A stretch of DNA of 64,000 bases from Butyrivibrio sp. NC2002 (GCF_000702265.1 NZ_KL370881.1:20684-84683); one strand, 5' to 3'. Counted from the first letter of the stretch, positions 9,518-18,210 are shown. Numbers and translations are program-made. Notes: a model not told the origin generated them from the sequence alone.

Positions 9518-10054
9518 ATGGCAATGTACAGAAAATTAGGCAAAGCAACAAAGCCTAGAAGAGCACTTCTTAGAAACCAGGCAACAATGTTACTTTACAA
9601 CGGCAAGATCGTTACAACCGAGGCTAGAGCTAAGGAAGTAAAGAAGATTGTAGAGCCTATCATAGCACTTGCTGCTAAAGAAAGAGACAACTACGAGACA
9701 GTAACTGTTGAGGCTAAGGTTGCTCGCAAAGATAAAGACGGCAAGCGTGTAAAGGAAGTTAAGGATGGAAGAAAGGTAACTGTATATGATACAGTTCAGA
9801 AGGAAATCAAAAAGGATAAGCCTTCACGTATGCATGCAAGAAGACAGATTCTCAAGACTCTTTATCCTGTAACTGAGGTTCCGAAGGAAGCAGCTGGAAG
9901 AAAGAAGAACACAAAGAAGATTGATCTTGTAGACAAGCTTTTCACAGAGTATGGCCCTAAGTATGCTAACCGTAACGGTGGTTATACCAGAATCGTTAAG
10001 ATTGGTCAGCGTAAGGGCGATGCAGCTATGATGGTTGTTCTTGAACTTGTATAA
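9518..10054 (+). CDS. rplQ: 50S ribosomal protein L17, long form
   Basis: L17 is a large-subunit protein near the tunnel exit. The N-terminal part (YRKLGKATKPRRALLRNQAT) and C-terminal part (GGYTRIVKIGQRKGDAAMMVVLEL) are canonical. At 178 residues it is about 50 longer than the usual 120-130; the extra, lysine-rich segment lies in the middle, roughly residues 60-125. Such insertions occur in other Clostridia. It ends the alpha operon before a strong terminator. Confidence 0.96.
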   Translation: MAMYRKLGKATKPRRALLRNQATMLLYNGKIVTTEARAKEVKKIVEPIIALAAKERDNYETVTVEAKVARKDKDGKRVKEVKDGRKVTVYDTVQKEIKKDKPSRMHARRQILKTLYPVTEVPKEAAGRKKNTKKIDLVDKLFTEYGPKYANRNGGYTRIVKIGQRKGDAAMMVVLELV

Positions 10055-10060
10055 TGACAA

Positions 10061-10097
10061 AAAAAGAATTCCGATGAAAGTCGGAATTCTTTTTTTG
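10061..10097 (+). terminator. intrinsic terminator after rplQ
   Basis: AGAATTCCGA (10065-10074) pairs perfectly with TCGGAATTCT (10081-10090), followed by a run of T to 10097. The A-rich upstream arm makes it bidirectional. Confidence 0.92.
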
Positions 10098-10105
10098 TTG
10101 CACAA

Positions 10106-10220
10106 GACCGGCAAGCGAATGGATGCTTGCATACAAATTCATTTGCCGGTCGTAAGAACATGGAGCACTAAGTGCGGAATGTTCGTGTGCGAAATCGAGT
10201 AGGAGTCAGCCTACTCGATT
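10106..10220. repeat. three consecutive perfect palindromes
   Basis: Between convergent rplQ and the M15 peptidase gene lie three adjacent inverted repeats: GACCGGCAA (10106-10114) with TTGCCGGTC (10143-10151), with GAAT/ATTC and ATGC/GCAT nested inside; GAACAT (10156) with ATGTTC (10184), enclosing GCACT/AGTGC; and AATCGAGTAGG (10193-10203) with CCTACTCGATT (10210-10220). They are more GC-rich than the surroundings. The layout resembles composite REP-type intergenic repeats, but no second copy is visible in this window. Confidence 0.6.
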
Positions 10221-10258
10221 GGCAACAATGCTGAGCCTCATATAATACGTTATAGAGA

Positions 10259-11044
10259 CTATTTCTGAAAGTGTCCATAACTTTTTCCGGAATTCCAATT
10301 ACCACCCCATGTAAAGCCGTGTAAAGTAAATAGTTTATATGCCAGATCATTCTCATCAATTTTATAAGGAAAATTATTGGTACGGTCTATATATTCTCCA
10401 GAGCTACTCGGCTCTACGATAGTGTTTCCGCTCTCATCATATGATATATATGGATTGTAGAGAGGATTGATATCTATGGCCAATCCGGAAGCATGTTTTT
10501 CACTATCATAATCTTTATCTAAATAACAGATCGTGTTGTTATCAACAGAGCTATCATTATTTGCTGAAGCATTAAAACAAGAATCAATGTATTCAATACG
10601 ATAATCATTTATATACAGCTCTTTAAAGATTTTTAGTATGTCGTCGCCAATTGATAAATCGCAAATAATCTGTCCGGATAATTCAGTACCATCAAAAGAA
10701 ATATATTTAACCGTGCAGCAAACCAGGTTCGTTTGATCATCCCTTACCTTATCATATACTTCATCGATGGGATCGTAGTAAAAACCTTCATCCAGTACAA
10801 CTCTATCTTCTTTTACTTCTGATGAGATTTGCATGGAAGAATCCGGAATATTGATTTTTTGATCAGATGATGACACATCTTTATAGGAATCAGCAGTATT
10901 ATTTATAGCACTACTCGAATTATTCGGGCTATTTTTAGCATAATCCGATAAAGTTTCTCCTCCTGACATGGTTCTGGCGAGTAATGAACTTACGACAATA
11001 ATAACTGCTAATATTATAATGGGTTTAATATAGTTTTCACGCAT
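10259..11044 (-). CDS. M15-family metallopeptidase (D-Ala-D-Ala carboxypeptidase-like), membrane-anchored
   Basis: A 261-residue extracytoplasmic peptidase. Residues about 6-23 form an N-terminal membrane anchor or uncleaved signal, followed by a Ser/Asn-rich linker to about residue 75. The C-terminal domain has the M15 zinc site: HASGLAIDINPLYNPY supplies His and Asp and the terminal HFQK the third ligand; FTLHGFTWGGNW is typical of the M15_4 group. The usual acidic residue near the last His reads SYGHF here. Likely role is trimming peptidoglycan stem peptides. It is convergent with rplQ and transcribed alone. Confidence 0.82.
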   Translation of the reverse strand: MRENYIKPIIILAVIIVVSSLLARTMSGGETLSDYAKNSPNNSSSAINNTADSYKDVSSSDQKINIPDSSMQISSEVKEDRVVLDEGFYYDPIDEVYDKVRDDQTNLVCCTVKYISFDGTELSGQIICDLSIGDDILKIFKELYINDYRIEYIDSCFNASANNDSSVDNNTICYLDKDYDSEKHASGLAIDINPLYNPYISYDESGNTIVEPSSSGEYIDRTNNFPYKIDENDLAYKLFTLHGFTWGGNWNSGKSYGHFQK

Positions 11045-11142
11045 AAGGCAATTGTACCATATTTTACCGGCTCATCGCTTGTTTTTCGGTTATTCATATA
11101 ATAAAATAAGCTAATGTATTGATGACTATAACGGAGCGCAAT

Positions 11143-12012
11143 ATGAAAAAAAAGCATGATGAGATGATCTGTACAGAGGATCTGACATTTGAATATATAC
11201 GAAGAGATGAAGAGGGCAATGTCGAAGGAATAACTACAGCTGTAGATGATGTAAACATATCTATTAATCCAGGTGAATTTATTTCTATCCTTGGTCATAA
11301 TGGATCCGGAAAATCGACACTTGCCAAACATTTTAATGCCCTTTTATACCCAACAGAAGGGACGGTATGGGTTGATGGAAATGATACGTCCAATCTTCAA
11401 AATCTCTGGAACATTAGGCAGGAAGCCGGGATGGTTTTTCAGAATCCCGATAATCAGATAATAGGTCAAATTGTTGAAGAAGACGTGGGATTTGGCCCTG
11501 AAAATATCGGAATACCGACAAAGGAAATATGGGAAAGAGTTGAAGAAAGTCTGAAGGCGGTAGGAATGTACGAATTCAGGAAGAATTCACCTAACCATTT
11601 GTCAGGTGGCCAAAAACAGAGGGTATCAATAGCAGGTGTAATAGCTATGCATCCCAAGTGCATAATTCTTGATGAGCCAACAGCAATGCTTGATCCAAAT
11701 GGAAGAAAAGATGTCATAAGAGCTGCAAGAGCTTTAAATCAGGTAGAAAATATTACGATAATCCTCATTACACATTATATGGAAGAAGTTATATATTCTG
11801 ACAGAGTTTATGTAATGGATAAAGGGCATGTGGAAATGCAGGGAACACCAAGAGAAATTTTTTCTCAGGTAGATAGACTAAAGGAACTCAGATTGGATGT
11901 ACCTCAGGTAACACTCCTTGCGCACGAATTAAAGATGCGCGGACTACCGCTTGAAGATGGAATCTTAACAATAGAAGAACTTGTAGATCAGCTTAAAAAA
12001 ATAAGAAAGTAA
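11143..12012 (+). CDS. ecfA1: ECF transporter ATPase A1
   Basis: Energy-coupling ATPase that powers uptake of vitamins and metals by separate S subunits. The start at 11143 is preferred because GGAG sits at 11133; in-frame upstream starts lack a site. The 289-residue protein shows Walker A GHNGSGKST, Q-loop, signature LSGGQKQR, Walker B CIILDEPTAMLD and the H-loop. EcfA1-type C-terminal extension is present. It forms an operon with ecfA2, ecfT and truA. No S subunit is nearby, so this is a shared group-II module. Confidence 0.93.
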   Translation: MKKKHDEMICTEDLTFEYIRRDEEGNVEGITTAVDDVNISINPGEFISILGHNGSGKSTLAKHFNALLYPTEGTVWVDGNDTSNLQNLWNIRQEAGMVFQNPDNQIIGQIVEEDVGFGPENIGIPTKEIWERVEESLKAVGMYEFRKNSPNHLSGGQKQRVSIAGVIAMHPKCIILDEPTAMLDPNGRKDVIRAARALNQVENITIILITHYMEEVIYSDRVYVMDKGHVEMQGTPREIFSQVDRLKELRLDVPQVTLLAHELKMRGLPLEDGILTIEELVDQLKKIRK

Positions 12013-12021
12013 GGCAGTAAA

Positions 12022-12867
12022 ATGGCGATAATCATCGATCATGTAAATTACATATATGATGCTGATACAGAAATGGCTCATGCCGCATTAAAGGATATAT
12101 CATTAGAAATTCCTGATGGCCAGTTCATTGGGCTTATAGGGCATACAGGATCGGGTAAATCCACTTTGATCCAGCACTTAAACGGACTTATAAAGCCTAC
12201 TTCCGGAGCAGTTTATTTTGATGGAAAAGACATAAATGATCCTGAATATGACAGGAAAGCTTTAAGGGCAAAAGTTGGACTGGTATTTCAGTACCCTGAG
12301 CATCAGTTATTCGAGGTGGACTGCTTTACGGATGTTTGCTTCGGACCAAAGAATCTGGGGCTATCCAAAAAAGAAGTTGAACTTAGAGCCTATGAAGCAT
12401 TAAAACAGGTAGGCTTTAATGATGAGCAGTTCTACCAATCCCCTTTTGATCTTTCCGGAGGGCAAAAAAGAAGGGTGGCAATTGCCGGTGTACTTGCAAT
12501 GAAACCGCAGGTGCTTATACTTGATGAACCAACTGCAGGGCTTGATCCTAGAGGCAGAAGTGAGATTTTGGGACTTATTTCCAAACTCCATGAAGAAATG
12601 GGGATAACCGTCATTTTAGTATCCCATAGTATGGAAGATGTTGCTGAATATGTTCAGAGAATCATAGTCATGAACAAAGGGGAGGTTGCATTTGATGGCA
12701 CACCTGCGCAAGTCTTTTCATATCATAAGGAACTTGAAAAAATCGGTCTGGCTGCGCCTCAGGTTACTTATGTAATGGAAGCTCTTGAGAGCGAAGGCTT
12801 TCCCGTAAATACTACAGCCATAACCATTGATGAAGCAGCAGATGAAATTATGAAACTATTCAGATAA
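12022..12867 (+). CDS. ecfA2: ECF transporter ATPase A2
   Basis: Second ATPase of the ECF module. The 281-residue protein has Walker A GHTGSGKST, signature LSGGQKRRVAIAGVLAMKP, Walker B LILDEPTAGLDP and ends with the EcfA dimerisation region. It starts nine bases after ecfA1. Together A1 and A2 form a heterodimer with two composite ATP sites. Confidence 0.93.
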   Translation: MAIIIDHVNYIYDADTEMAHAALKDISLEIPDGQFIGLIGHTGSGKSTLIQHLNGLIKPTSGAVYFDGKDINDPEYDRKALRAKVGLVFQYPEHQLFEVDCFTDVCFGPKNLGLSKKEVELRAYEALKQVGFNDEQFYQSPFDLSGGQKRRVAIAGVLAMKPQVLILDEPTAGLDPRGRSEILGLISKLHEEMGITVILVSHSMEDVAEYVQRIIVMNKGEVAFDGTPAQVFSYHKELEKIGLAAPQVTYVMEALESEGFPVNTTAITIDEAADEIMKLFR

Positions 12868-12883
12868 GATGGAGATATAAAAG

Positions 12884-13687
12884 ATGCTTCGAGACATCAC
12901 GCTGGGACAATACTACCAGACAGACTCGGTCATTCATAGACTTGATCCCAGAGTTAAAATTTCAACTACATTACTTTTTATTATTTCTTTATTCATCGTT
13001 GACAATTTTGCAGGATATATAATTGGAGCTTTGTTTCTTGCAGCGATAATAAAACTTTCACATGTTCCGGTAAAGTTCATCTTTAAGGGAATGAAAGCGA
13101 TTTATATGTTGCTTGCGATCACAATGATTTTTAATCTCTTTTTGACACCCGGAACTCCAATATTTACGTTATGGAAACTTAAAGTAACGATTGAAGGCAT
13201 AAAAACGGCGACAATGATGGGAATAAGGCTGGTTTTTCTTATAACAGGATCATCCATAATGACGCTTACAACCACACCAAACCAGTTGACTGATGGACTA
13301 GAATCGCTCATGAATCCTCTAAAAAGATTAAATGTACCTGTTCATGAAATATCTATGATGATGTCTATAGCCCTCAGATTTATACCGATATTGCTGGAAG
13401 AAACTGACAAAATTATGAAAGCCCAGATGGCCAGAGGCGCGGATTTTGAGAGTAAATCGCTTATAAAAAAGGCACAGAGCCTGGTTCCACTACTTGTTCC
13501 GCTTTTTATATCTGCATTCAGAAGAGCAGGGGACCTTGCAATGGCGATGGAATCCAGATGCTACAGAGGTGGCGAAGGCAGAACAAAGATGAAACCATTG
13601 ATCTACAGAAAAAGGGATTTCATTGCTTACGGAATAGTTGTAGTATATTTTGTACTCTGCATAATAATAGGGAAAATATTGTTCTAA
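12884..13687 (+). CDS. ecfT: ECF transporter transmembrane subunit T
   Basis: Membrane scaffold linking the EcfA dimer to exchangeable substrate-binding S subunits. The 267-residue protein starts MLRDITLGQYYQTDSVIHRLDPR, the family hallmark, has about five to six membrane helices and the two coupling-helix motifs (AMARGADFES-like ARGAD and MAMESRCYRGG). Typical length and operon position. Confidence 0.93.
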   Translation: MLRDITLGQYYQTDSVIHRLDPRVKISTTLLFIISLFIVDNFAGYIIGALFLAAIIKLSHVPVKFIFKGMKAIYMLLAITMIFNLFLTPGTPIFTLWKLKVTIEGIKTATMMGIRLVFLITGSSIMTLTTTPNQLTDGLESLMNPLKRLNVPVHEISMMMSIALRFIPILLEETDKIMKAQMARGADFESKSLIKKAQSLVPLLVPLFISAFRRAGDLAMAMESRCYRGGEGRTKMKPLIYRKRDFIAYGIVVVYFVLCIIIGKILF

Positions 13688-13690
13688 ACT

Positions 13691-14482
13691 ATGAAAGAAA
13701 ATCATAAGGTAGACGGAATGTCCAACGAAGGTAAAACTGTCAGGCGTATTTTTTTGGAAATAGCTTATGATGGAACTTGTTACCATGGTTTTGCATTTCA
13801 GGATAATGAAAAAACTATAGAAGGCACTATAATAGATGCAATTGAGCAATTAACCGGCGAAAAAACGGAAGTGATTGGTGCAAGCAGAACAGATACAGGG
13901 GTTCATGCTTACTGCAACGTTGCTGTTTTTGATACTGGATCAAGTATACCACCGGAAAGATTCTCGAATGCATTAAATACCAAATTGCCGGCAGATATCA
14001 GGATAACAAAGTCATTTGAGGTTTCGTCTGATTTTCACCCACGCAAGAGGAAAACAGAGAAAACCTATGAATACAGGATCATGAACACCGATATAGAAAT
14101 ACCAACTGACAGGCTTTACACATACCACTGCAGTTACAGGCTCGATGAAAAAAAGATGAATGAAGCGGCGCAGTATCTTATTGGAGAACATGACTTTTCA
14201 AGCTTCTGTAGTGCGGGGGCGCAGGTATTATCTCATGTGAGGACGATTAGAGACATTGATGTAGAAAGAAAAGGGAGTCTTGTTATCATTCGAGTTAGAG
14301 GGAATGGTTTTTTATACAATATGGTCAGAATAATAGCAGGAACTCTAATGGATGTGGGAAGAGGTAAAATAGCGCCCGAAGACATGATCACTATTATTGA
14401 AAAACGTGATCGAAGCGCAGCAGGACCAACAGCTCCTCCGCAAGGACTGTTTCTTGTTAACAGTACTTTTGATATGGATTAA
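13691..14482 (+). CDS. truA: tRNA pseudouridine(38-40) synthase
   Basis: Makes pseudouridine at positions 38-40 of the tRNA anticodon arm. The catalytic Asp lies in GASRTDTGVHAY (about residue 66); RGNGFLYNMVRIIAGTL and the end GPTAPPQGLFL are characteristic. The start at 13691 is three bases after ecfT without a clear ribosome site; ATG 13718 is an alternative nine codons shorter. The ecf-truA-rplM-rpsI order is common in Firmicutes. Confidence 0.95.
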   Translation: MKENHKVDGMSNEGKTVRRIFLEIAYDGTCYHGFAFQDNEKTIEGTIIDAIEQLTGEKTEVIGASRTDTGVHAYCNVAVFDTGSSIPPERFSNALNTKLPADIRITKSFEVSSDFHPRKRKTEKTYEYRIMNTDIEIPTDRLYTYHCSYRLDEKKMNEAAQYLIGEHDFSSFCSAGAQVLSHVRTIRDIDVERKGSLVIIRVRGNGFLYNMVRIIAGTLMDVGRGKIAPEDMITIIEKRDRSAAGPTAPPQGLFLVNSTFDMD

Positions 14483-14555
14483 AAATGCGTGTTTCCCACG
14501 ATACAGAAATATATGAAAAGTTCATTAATTATGCGAAGTATTTGGCTATTTTATA

Positions 14556-14585
14556 TTGACAAAAAATGCATTATGAGCATATAAT
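14556..14585 (+). promoter_or_regulatory. sigma-A promoter for rplM-rpsI
   Basis: TTGACA (14556-14561), 18-base spacer, TATAAT (14580-14585). The leader to the rplM ATG is about 145 bases, includes a GGTGAAGGGTTCTTCGCACC stem, and lies where L13 leader RNAs are known in low-GC Gram-positives; membership in that family was not verified. Confidence 0.8.
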
Positions 14586-14736
14586 ATATGACTGTGTGAC
14601 GTATTATCATGCAAATGTCGTCATGTTATCCCGGTAAGTAACAGGGCGTACATCTTATAGATTTTTGCGATAGAATCAGGTGAAGGGTTCTTCGCACCAG
14701 AGTTTTAACAGATAACTGGCTATGGAGGTAATTTAA

Positions 14737-15165
14737 ATGAAGACATATATGCCTAGCGCTTCTTCTGTAGAGAAGAAATGGTATGTTGTAGACGCAACAG
14801 ATATGACACTCGGTCGTCTTGCTTCTAACGTTGCTAACGTACTTAGAGGAAAGAACAAGCCGATTTACACACCTAACCTTGATACAGGTGATTATGTAAT
14901 CGTTATCAATGCTGATAAGATTAAAGTTACAGGTAAGAAGATGGAGCAGAAAATGTACTGGCACCATACTGATTACGTTGGACATCACAAGGAATTCACA
15001 CTTCGTCAGATGATGGAGACACATCCTGAGCGTGTTATCGAGCATGCAGTAAAGGGAATGCTTCCCAAGGGTTCTCTTGGCAGACAGATGTACACAAAGC
15101 TTCATGTATACGCAGGTCCTGAGCACAATCATGCAGCTCAGAAGCCTGAAGTACTTACATTCTAA
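14737..15165 (+). CDS. rplM: 50S ribosomal protein L13
   Basis: Early large-subunit assembly protein. The 142-residue ORF contains [36 protein letters not shown] and [21 protein letters not shown], all diagnostic for L13. TATGGAGG precedes the ATG. Co-transcribed with rpsI 20 bases downstream. Confidence 0.97.
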   Translation: MKTYMPSASSVEKKWYVVDATDMTLGRLASNVANVLRGKNKPIYTPNLDTGDYVIVINADKIKVTGKKMEQKMYWHHTDYVGHHKEFTLRQMMETHPERVIEHAVKGMLPKGSLGRQMYTKLHVYAGPEHNHAAQKPEVLTF

Positions 15166-15185
15166 TCTGAAAGGAGAATTTGAAA

Positions 15186-15584
15186 ATGGCTAAAGCAGCA
15201 AGTTTCTATGGCACAGGCAGAAGGAAAAAGTCTATTGCCAGAGTTTATCTTACACCCGGTAAGGGCAATATTACTATCAACAAGAGAAACATCGATGAGT
15301 ATCTTGGTCTTGAGACTCTTAAAGTTATCGTTCGTCAGCCCCTTGTACTGACAGATACACTTGATAAGTTCGATGTAAACGTTACAGTTCGTGGTGGCGG
15401 TACAACAGGTCAGGCTGGTGCTATCCGTCATGGAATTTCAAGAGCTCTTCTTCAGGCTGACTCAGATGAGTACAGACCTGCTCTTAAGAAGGCTGGATTC
15501 CTTACACGTGATCCTAGAATGAAGGAAAGAAAGAAGTACGGCTTAAAGAAAGCTCGTCGTGCTCCTCAGTTCTCAAAGAGATGA
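15186..15584 (+). CDS. rpsI: 30S ribosomal protein S9
   Basis: S9 reaches the P site with its C-terminal tail. The start at 15186 follows AAAGGAG; an upstream in-frame TTG is not favoured. The 132-residue protein has [39 protein letters not shown] and the basic end RRAPQFSKR, the invariant S9 tail. Confidence 0.97.
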   Translation: MAKAASFYGTGRRKKSIARVYLTPGKGNITINKRNIDEYLGLETLKVIVRQPLVLTDTLDKFDVNVTVRGGGTTGQAGAIRHGISRALLQADSDEYRPALKKAGFLTRDPRMKERKKYGLKKARRAPQFSKR

Positions 15585-15601
15585 GAATATCTGCTATTGC
15601 A

Positions 15602-15681
15602 GGTTTCAGAAGACTCGGTACATTTGTACCGGGTCTTTTTTGTGCGCGAAAGTGGACCTGGGGGACGGGGTTAGTGGACCA
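15602..15681 (+). repeat. terminator plus REP-like element, copy 1
   Basis: The first half is the rpsI terminator: AGACTCGGTAC (15611-15621) pairs with GTACCGGGTCT (15626-15636), then a T-run. It is followed by TGTGCGCGAAAG and the REP-like block TGGACCTGGGGGACGGGG + TTAGTGGACCA (15653-15681). The same 80-base unit recurs at 28825-28904, the hairpin half alone at 26106-26147, and the REP half alone at 42102-42136. Confidence 0.85.
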
Positions 15682-15730
15682 TTCTGCGGGGTGAGTTTAT
15701 ATATCGCTTTGAAATTCTACAGAGATTTCT

Positions 15731-15761
15731 AATTGACAGCAAGTTTTCTGTCAATTATACT
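15731..15761 (+). promoter_or_regulatory. promoter with overlapping 9-bp inverted repeat
   Basis: TTGACA (15733-15738), 17-base spacer, TATACT (15756-15761). AATTGACAG (15731-15739) and CTGTCAATT (15748-15756) form a perfect inverted repeat covering the -35 box and the spacer, an arrangement typical of a repressor operator. The transcript would run into the small ORF at 15794 and the terminator at 15939. Confidence 0.75.
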
Positions 15762-15793
15762 TACAACTAACAATTTTCAGAAAGAGAGACGCT

Positions 15794-15907
15794 ATGGTAA
15801 GATTAAATCTCGTCACAACATATAGAGTCAATAATACATCCGTGAATATGATTCAGGGGTTTGCTTTTGATATGTGTGATGAGGTTAAGATTATTTGTAA
15901 GGCATAG
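15794..15907 (+). CDS. small protein of 37 residues, function unknown
   Basis: ATG at 15794, stop TAG at 15905, after AAAGAGAG. The peptide starts MVRLNLVTTYRVNN, is mildly hydrophobic in the middle (MIQGFAF) and ends CKA; it has two cysteines and no recognisable domain. The reason for calling it is context: it lies alone between a near-consensus promoter with an operator-like inverted repeat and an intrinsic terminator, so it is a complete small transcription unit of about 200 bases. It could instead be a non-coding RNA. Confidence 0.45.
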   Translation: MVRLNLVTTYRVNNTSVNMIQGFAFDMCDEVKIICKA

Positions 15908-15938
15908 ATAGTGCTATATAACTGATATGGTTTTCAGA

Positions 15939-15971
15939 GCCTCATCAAGCAATAGTTTGATGGGGCTTTTT
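15939..15971 (+). terminator. intrinsic terminator of the small transcript
   Basis: GCCTCATCAA (15939-15948) pairs with TTTGATGGGGC (15955-15966), followed by TTTTT. It lies 30 bases before the ribosome site of the next gene. Confidence 0.85.
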
Positions 15972-16002
15972 ATATATCATCAAAAATATTTAGGAGGTGG
16001 CT

Positions 16003-16557
16003 ATGAGAATAAAGGAGCAGAAATATCTATTACCGGATGGGCGAGAGGTTACCATTAAGAGCGCAGGCCCGGAGGATGCTATGAAGGTAAAGCTTCACAG
16101 GGAAGCAGTTTCGGCTGAGACGCATTTCATGGCGAGGAAACCTGAAGACGGCCAATTCAGCCTTGAGAGAGTTGAGGAAATGCTTGGACATATGGCAGAT
16201 AGCGACAGAGACTTCATGGTAAGCGCATATATTGGAGATGAGCTGATAGGGGATCTGGGTGTAACACTCATAAGATCACATATGAAGTACCTTCACCGCG
16301 CCTATCTTGGAATGTCCATTCGCCTGATGTATACCGGAATGGGGCTTGGAAGCTTTATGATGCAGATTGCTTTGGAGCAGGCGAAAGCGAATGGCTTTGA
16401 GCAGGTAGAGTTGGGAGTTTACAGCGATAATGACAGAGCAAGGCATATGTACAGGAAGATGGGATTCAGGGAATATGGGATGAATCCAAGAGCTTTCAAG
16501 CTAAAGGACGGAACATACCGAGATGAGATTATAATGGCAAATATATTTGCGGGTTAA
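16003..16557 (+). CDS. GNAT family N-acetyltransferase
   Basis: Likely transfers an acetyl group from acetyl-CoA to a small molecule or protein. The start at 16003 is chosen from the AGGAGG at 15992. The 184-residue protein begins MRIKEQKYLLPDGREVTIKSAGPEDA and has the acetyl-CoA loop region YTGMGLGSFMMQIALEQAKANGF, then the C-terminal NDRARHMYRKMGFREYG, typical GNAT motifs A and B. Substrate unknown. Single-gene unit after a terminator. Confidence 0.85.
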   Translation: MRIKEQKYLLPDGREVTIKSAGPEDAMKVKLHREAVSAETHFMARKPEDGQFSLERVEEMLGHMADSDRDFMVSAYIGDELIGDLGVTLIRSHMKYLHRAYLGMSIRLMYTGMGLGSFMMQIALEQAKANGFEQVELGVYSDNDRARHMYRKMGFREYGMNPRAFKLKDGTYRDEIIMANIFAG

Positions 16558-16585
16558 ATCCCGAAGCTTTTTCTTTGGAATTGTG

Positions 16586-16639
16586 TTGACAAAAAATATG
16601 TAATATATTACATTGTTTCATATAGGTAATATATTACAT
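16586..16639 (+). promoter_or_regulatory. MarR promoter with two palindromic operators
   Basis: TTGACA at 16586-16591 with a weak TACATT -10. ATGTAATATATTACAT (16598-16613) is a perfect palindrome overlapping the -10, and GTAATATATTAC recurs at 16626-16637, centres 26 bp apart. The two sites directly precede the MarR gene, indicating autorepression and co-control of the flavodoxin. Confidence 0.8.
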
Positions 16640-16657
16640 ATTATAAAAGGAGCTCAC

Positions 16658-17137
16658 ATGAATTACGATGAAGCAATGAATATCGAAAAAGTAACGTTTG
16701 GAGATATGCCTCCACAGCCGTTTTTACTCGGATTACTCAGTGCATTTGATAACAGATATCAGGCTGCAGCAGATGCATATTTCAAGGAGATTACCTGGAA
16801 ACAGTTCTTTGCAATAATCTGTATCAACCTATGCAAGGAACCTCCGACGTTAAATGAGCTTTCTGATGTAATGGGCAGCTCTCATCAGAATGTGAAGCAG
16901 ATTCTGCTGAAGCTTGAGAAAAAAGGCTTTGTCACAGCTGTTCCCGATGAAAAAGACAAGCGAAAGCAGCGGATTTTTGTCACAGATAAATGCAAGACTT
17001 TTCTGGAACAGAACGATAATAACGGTCAGCAGAGCCAGTACGTCATTGGACGGATTTTTGATGGGATTGATGAAAAGAGCCTGCAGACTACCATACAAAC
17101 TATCATGAAAATGGAAAGGAACTTGAGCGAATTATGA
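16658..17137 (+). CDS. MarR family transcriptional regulator
   Basis: A 159-residue winged-helix regulator. The ATG at 16658 has AAAGGAG upstream; the longer frame starting at 16613 would run through the operators. The helix-turn-helix spans about residues 60-110 (LNELSDVMGSSHQNVKQILLKLEKKGFV), followed by the wing (PDEKDKRKQRIFVTD). It overlaps the downstream flavodoxin gene by four bases, so the two are one operon. Ligand unknown; redox or flavin-related signals are possible from the partner. Confidence 0.88.
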   Translation: MNYDEAMNIEKVTFGDMPPQPFLLGLLSAFDNRYQAAADAYFKEITWKQFFAIICINLCKEPPTLNELSDVMGSSHQNVKQILLKLEKKGFVTAVPDEKDKRKQRIFVTDKCKTFLEQNDNNGQQSQYVIGRIFDGIDEKSLQTTIQTIMKMERNLSEL

Positions 17138-17691
17138 AAACACTGATCATTTACACATCACAGACAGGTTTTACCAAGAGATACGCAGAGTGGCTTGCAG
17201 AGAAAATGAGCGGAGATCTGCTTGAACTTAAGGATGCGCAGAAGAAGAGTGCAGATTTTTTTGAGAACTATGATGCAATCTGCTACGGCGGTTGGGCAAT
17301 GGCAGGAAATATTGTAAAATGTAAGTGGTTTCTTGAAAAAGCTGTTAACTGGAAGAACAAGCGCCTGGCTATGTTCTGCGTGGGTGGCAGTCCTAATGAC
17401 AATCCGGATGTAGAGGTTTTTCTTCAGAATGTTCTTACAGATGAGCAGAAGAAGTATATTAGAGTATTCTATTGTCAGGGAGGCTTTAACTATGAAAAAA
17501 TGAAGCCCCAATACAAGCTTGCCATGAAGATGTTTGTATCAGTCCTAAAGAACAAGAAAAATGCTACTGAAAAAGAAAAGGGAATGGCTGAGAAATGTGC
17601 TTCATCCTACGACATCTCTGATGTAAAGTACATAGAACCAGTCGTAGAGTATCTTAAAGAGATGAAGAAAAACTATGAAAAAGTGGTATGA
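17134..17691 (+). CDS. flavodoxin-domain protein
   Basis: A 185-residue FMN-binding flavodoxin-like protein. The phosphate loop TSQTGFTKRYAEWLAEKM is at residues 8-26, and CYGGWAMAGNIVKCKWFL and FCVGGSPNDNP follow where the isoalloxazine loops are expected. It resembles the short flavodoxins related to protoporphyrinogen oxidase HemG. Translationally coupled to the upstream MarR gene. Probably an electron carrier or quinone/FMN reductase; the reaction is not known. Confidence 0.82.
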   Translation: MKTLIIYTSQTGFTKRYAEWLAEKMSGDLLELKDAQKKSADFFENYDAICYGGWAMAGNIVKCKWFLEKAVNWKNKRLAMFCVGGSPNDNPDVEVFLQNVLTDEQKKYIRVFYCQGGFNYEKMKPQYKLAMKMFVSVLKNKKNATEKEKGMAEKCASSYDISDVKYIEPVVEYLKEMKKNYEKVV

Positions 17692-17705
17692 AAGGACATA
17701 GAAAA

Positions 17706-18164
17706 ATGATCATAGAGATTAAAAGTCCAAATGAAAAACAAGCTATCGCAAGAAAGGTACTGGAGGCTCTTACTGATTGGTTTGGCATAGAAGAGAGCAG
17801 AGAGGAATATATTTCCGGGAGCGCCAATTGGACGTTTTTTGCAGCAAAGGAAGAAGATGAATATGTGGGATTCCTCTGCTTAAAAGAAACAGGAAAGGCT
17901 ACTGTCGAACTGGCTGTTATGGGTGTTTTACAGAATCATCACAGGAGCGGTCTTGGTAGGCAGCTCGTAGAAAGAGCTAAAGAAACTGCCAGATCTCAAG
18001 GGTATGAATTCATGCAGGTTAAGACTGTGAAGATGGGAATGTATGAGGACTATGACAGGACTAATCTCTTTTATATAAGCTGTGGTTTCAAGGAGCTGGA
18101 AGTATTCCCGCTTCTTTGGGATGAGGGAAATCCCTGTCAGATATATGTGATGTCTTTGAAATAA
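17706..18164 (+). CDS. GNAT family N-acetyltransferase
   Basis: 152 residues from ATG 17706 (MIIEIKSPNEKQ), which has AAAGGA nearby; an ATG at 17688 overlapping the flavodoxin stop would add six residues. Motif A is MGVLQNHHRSGLGRQLVERAKETARSQG. The end has the NLFYISCGF motif B. Substrate unknown. It closes the MarR-flavodoxin operon before a terminator. Confidence 0.83.
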   Translation: MIIEIKSPNEKQAIARKVLEALTDWFGIEESREEYISGSANWTFFAAKEEDEYVGFLCLKETGKATVELAVMGVLQNHHRSGLGRQLVERAKETARSQGYEFMQVKTVKMGMYEDYDRTNLFYISCGFKELEVFPLLWDEGNPCQIYVMSLK

Positions 18165-18210
18165 TTTTCAGAATTTAGTATAATACTCATTGTGGCTTCA
18201 GACAATTATA

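Noticed and set aside
14586..14736. Confirmed L13 leader RNA
   Set aside because: Position fits, but I could not match the conserved structure by eye, so it is mentioned only as context for the promoter.
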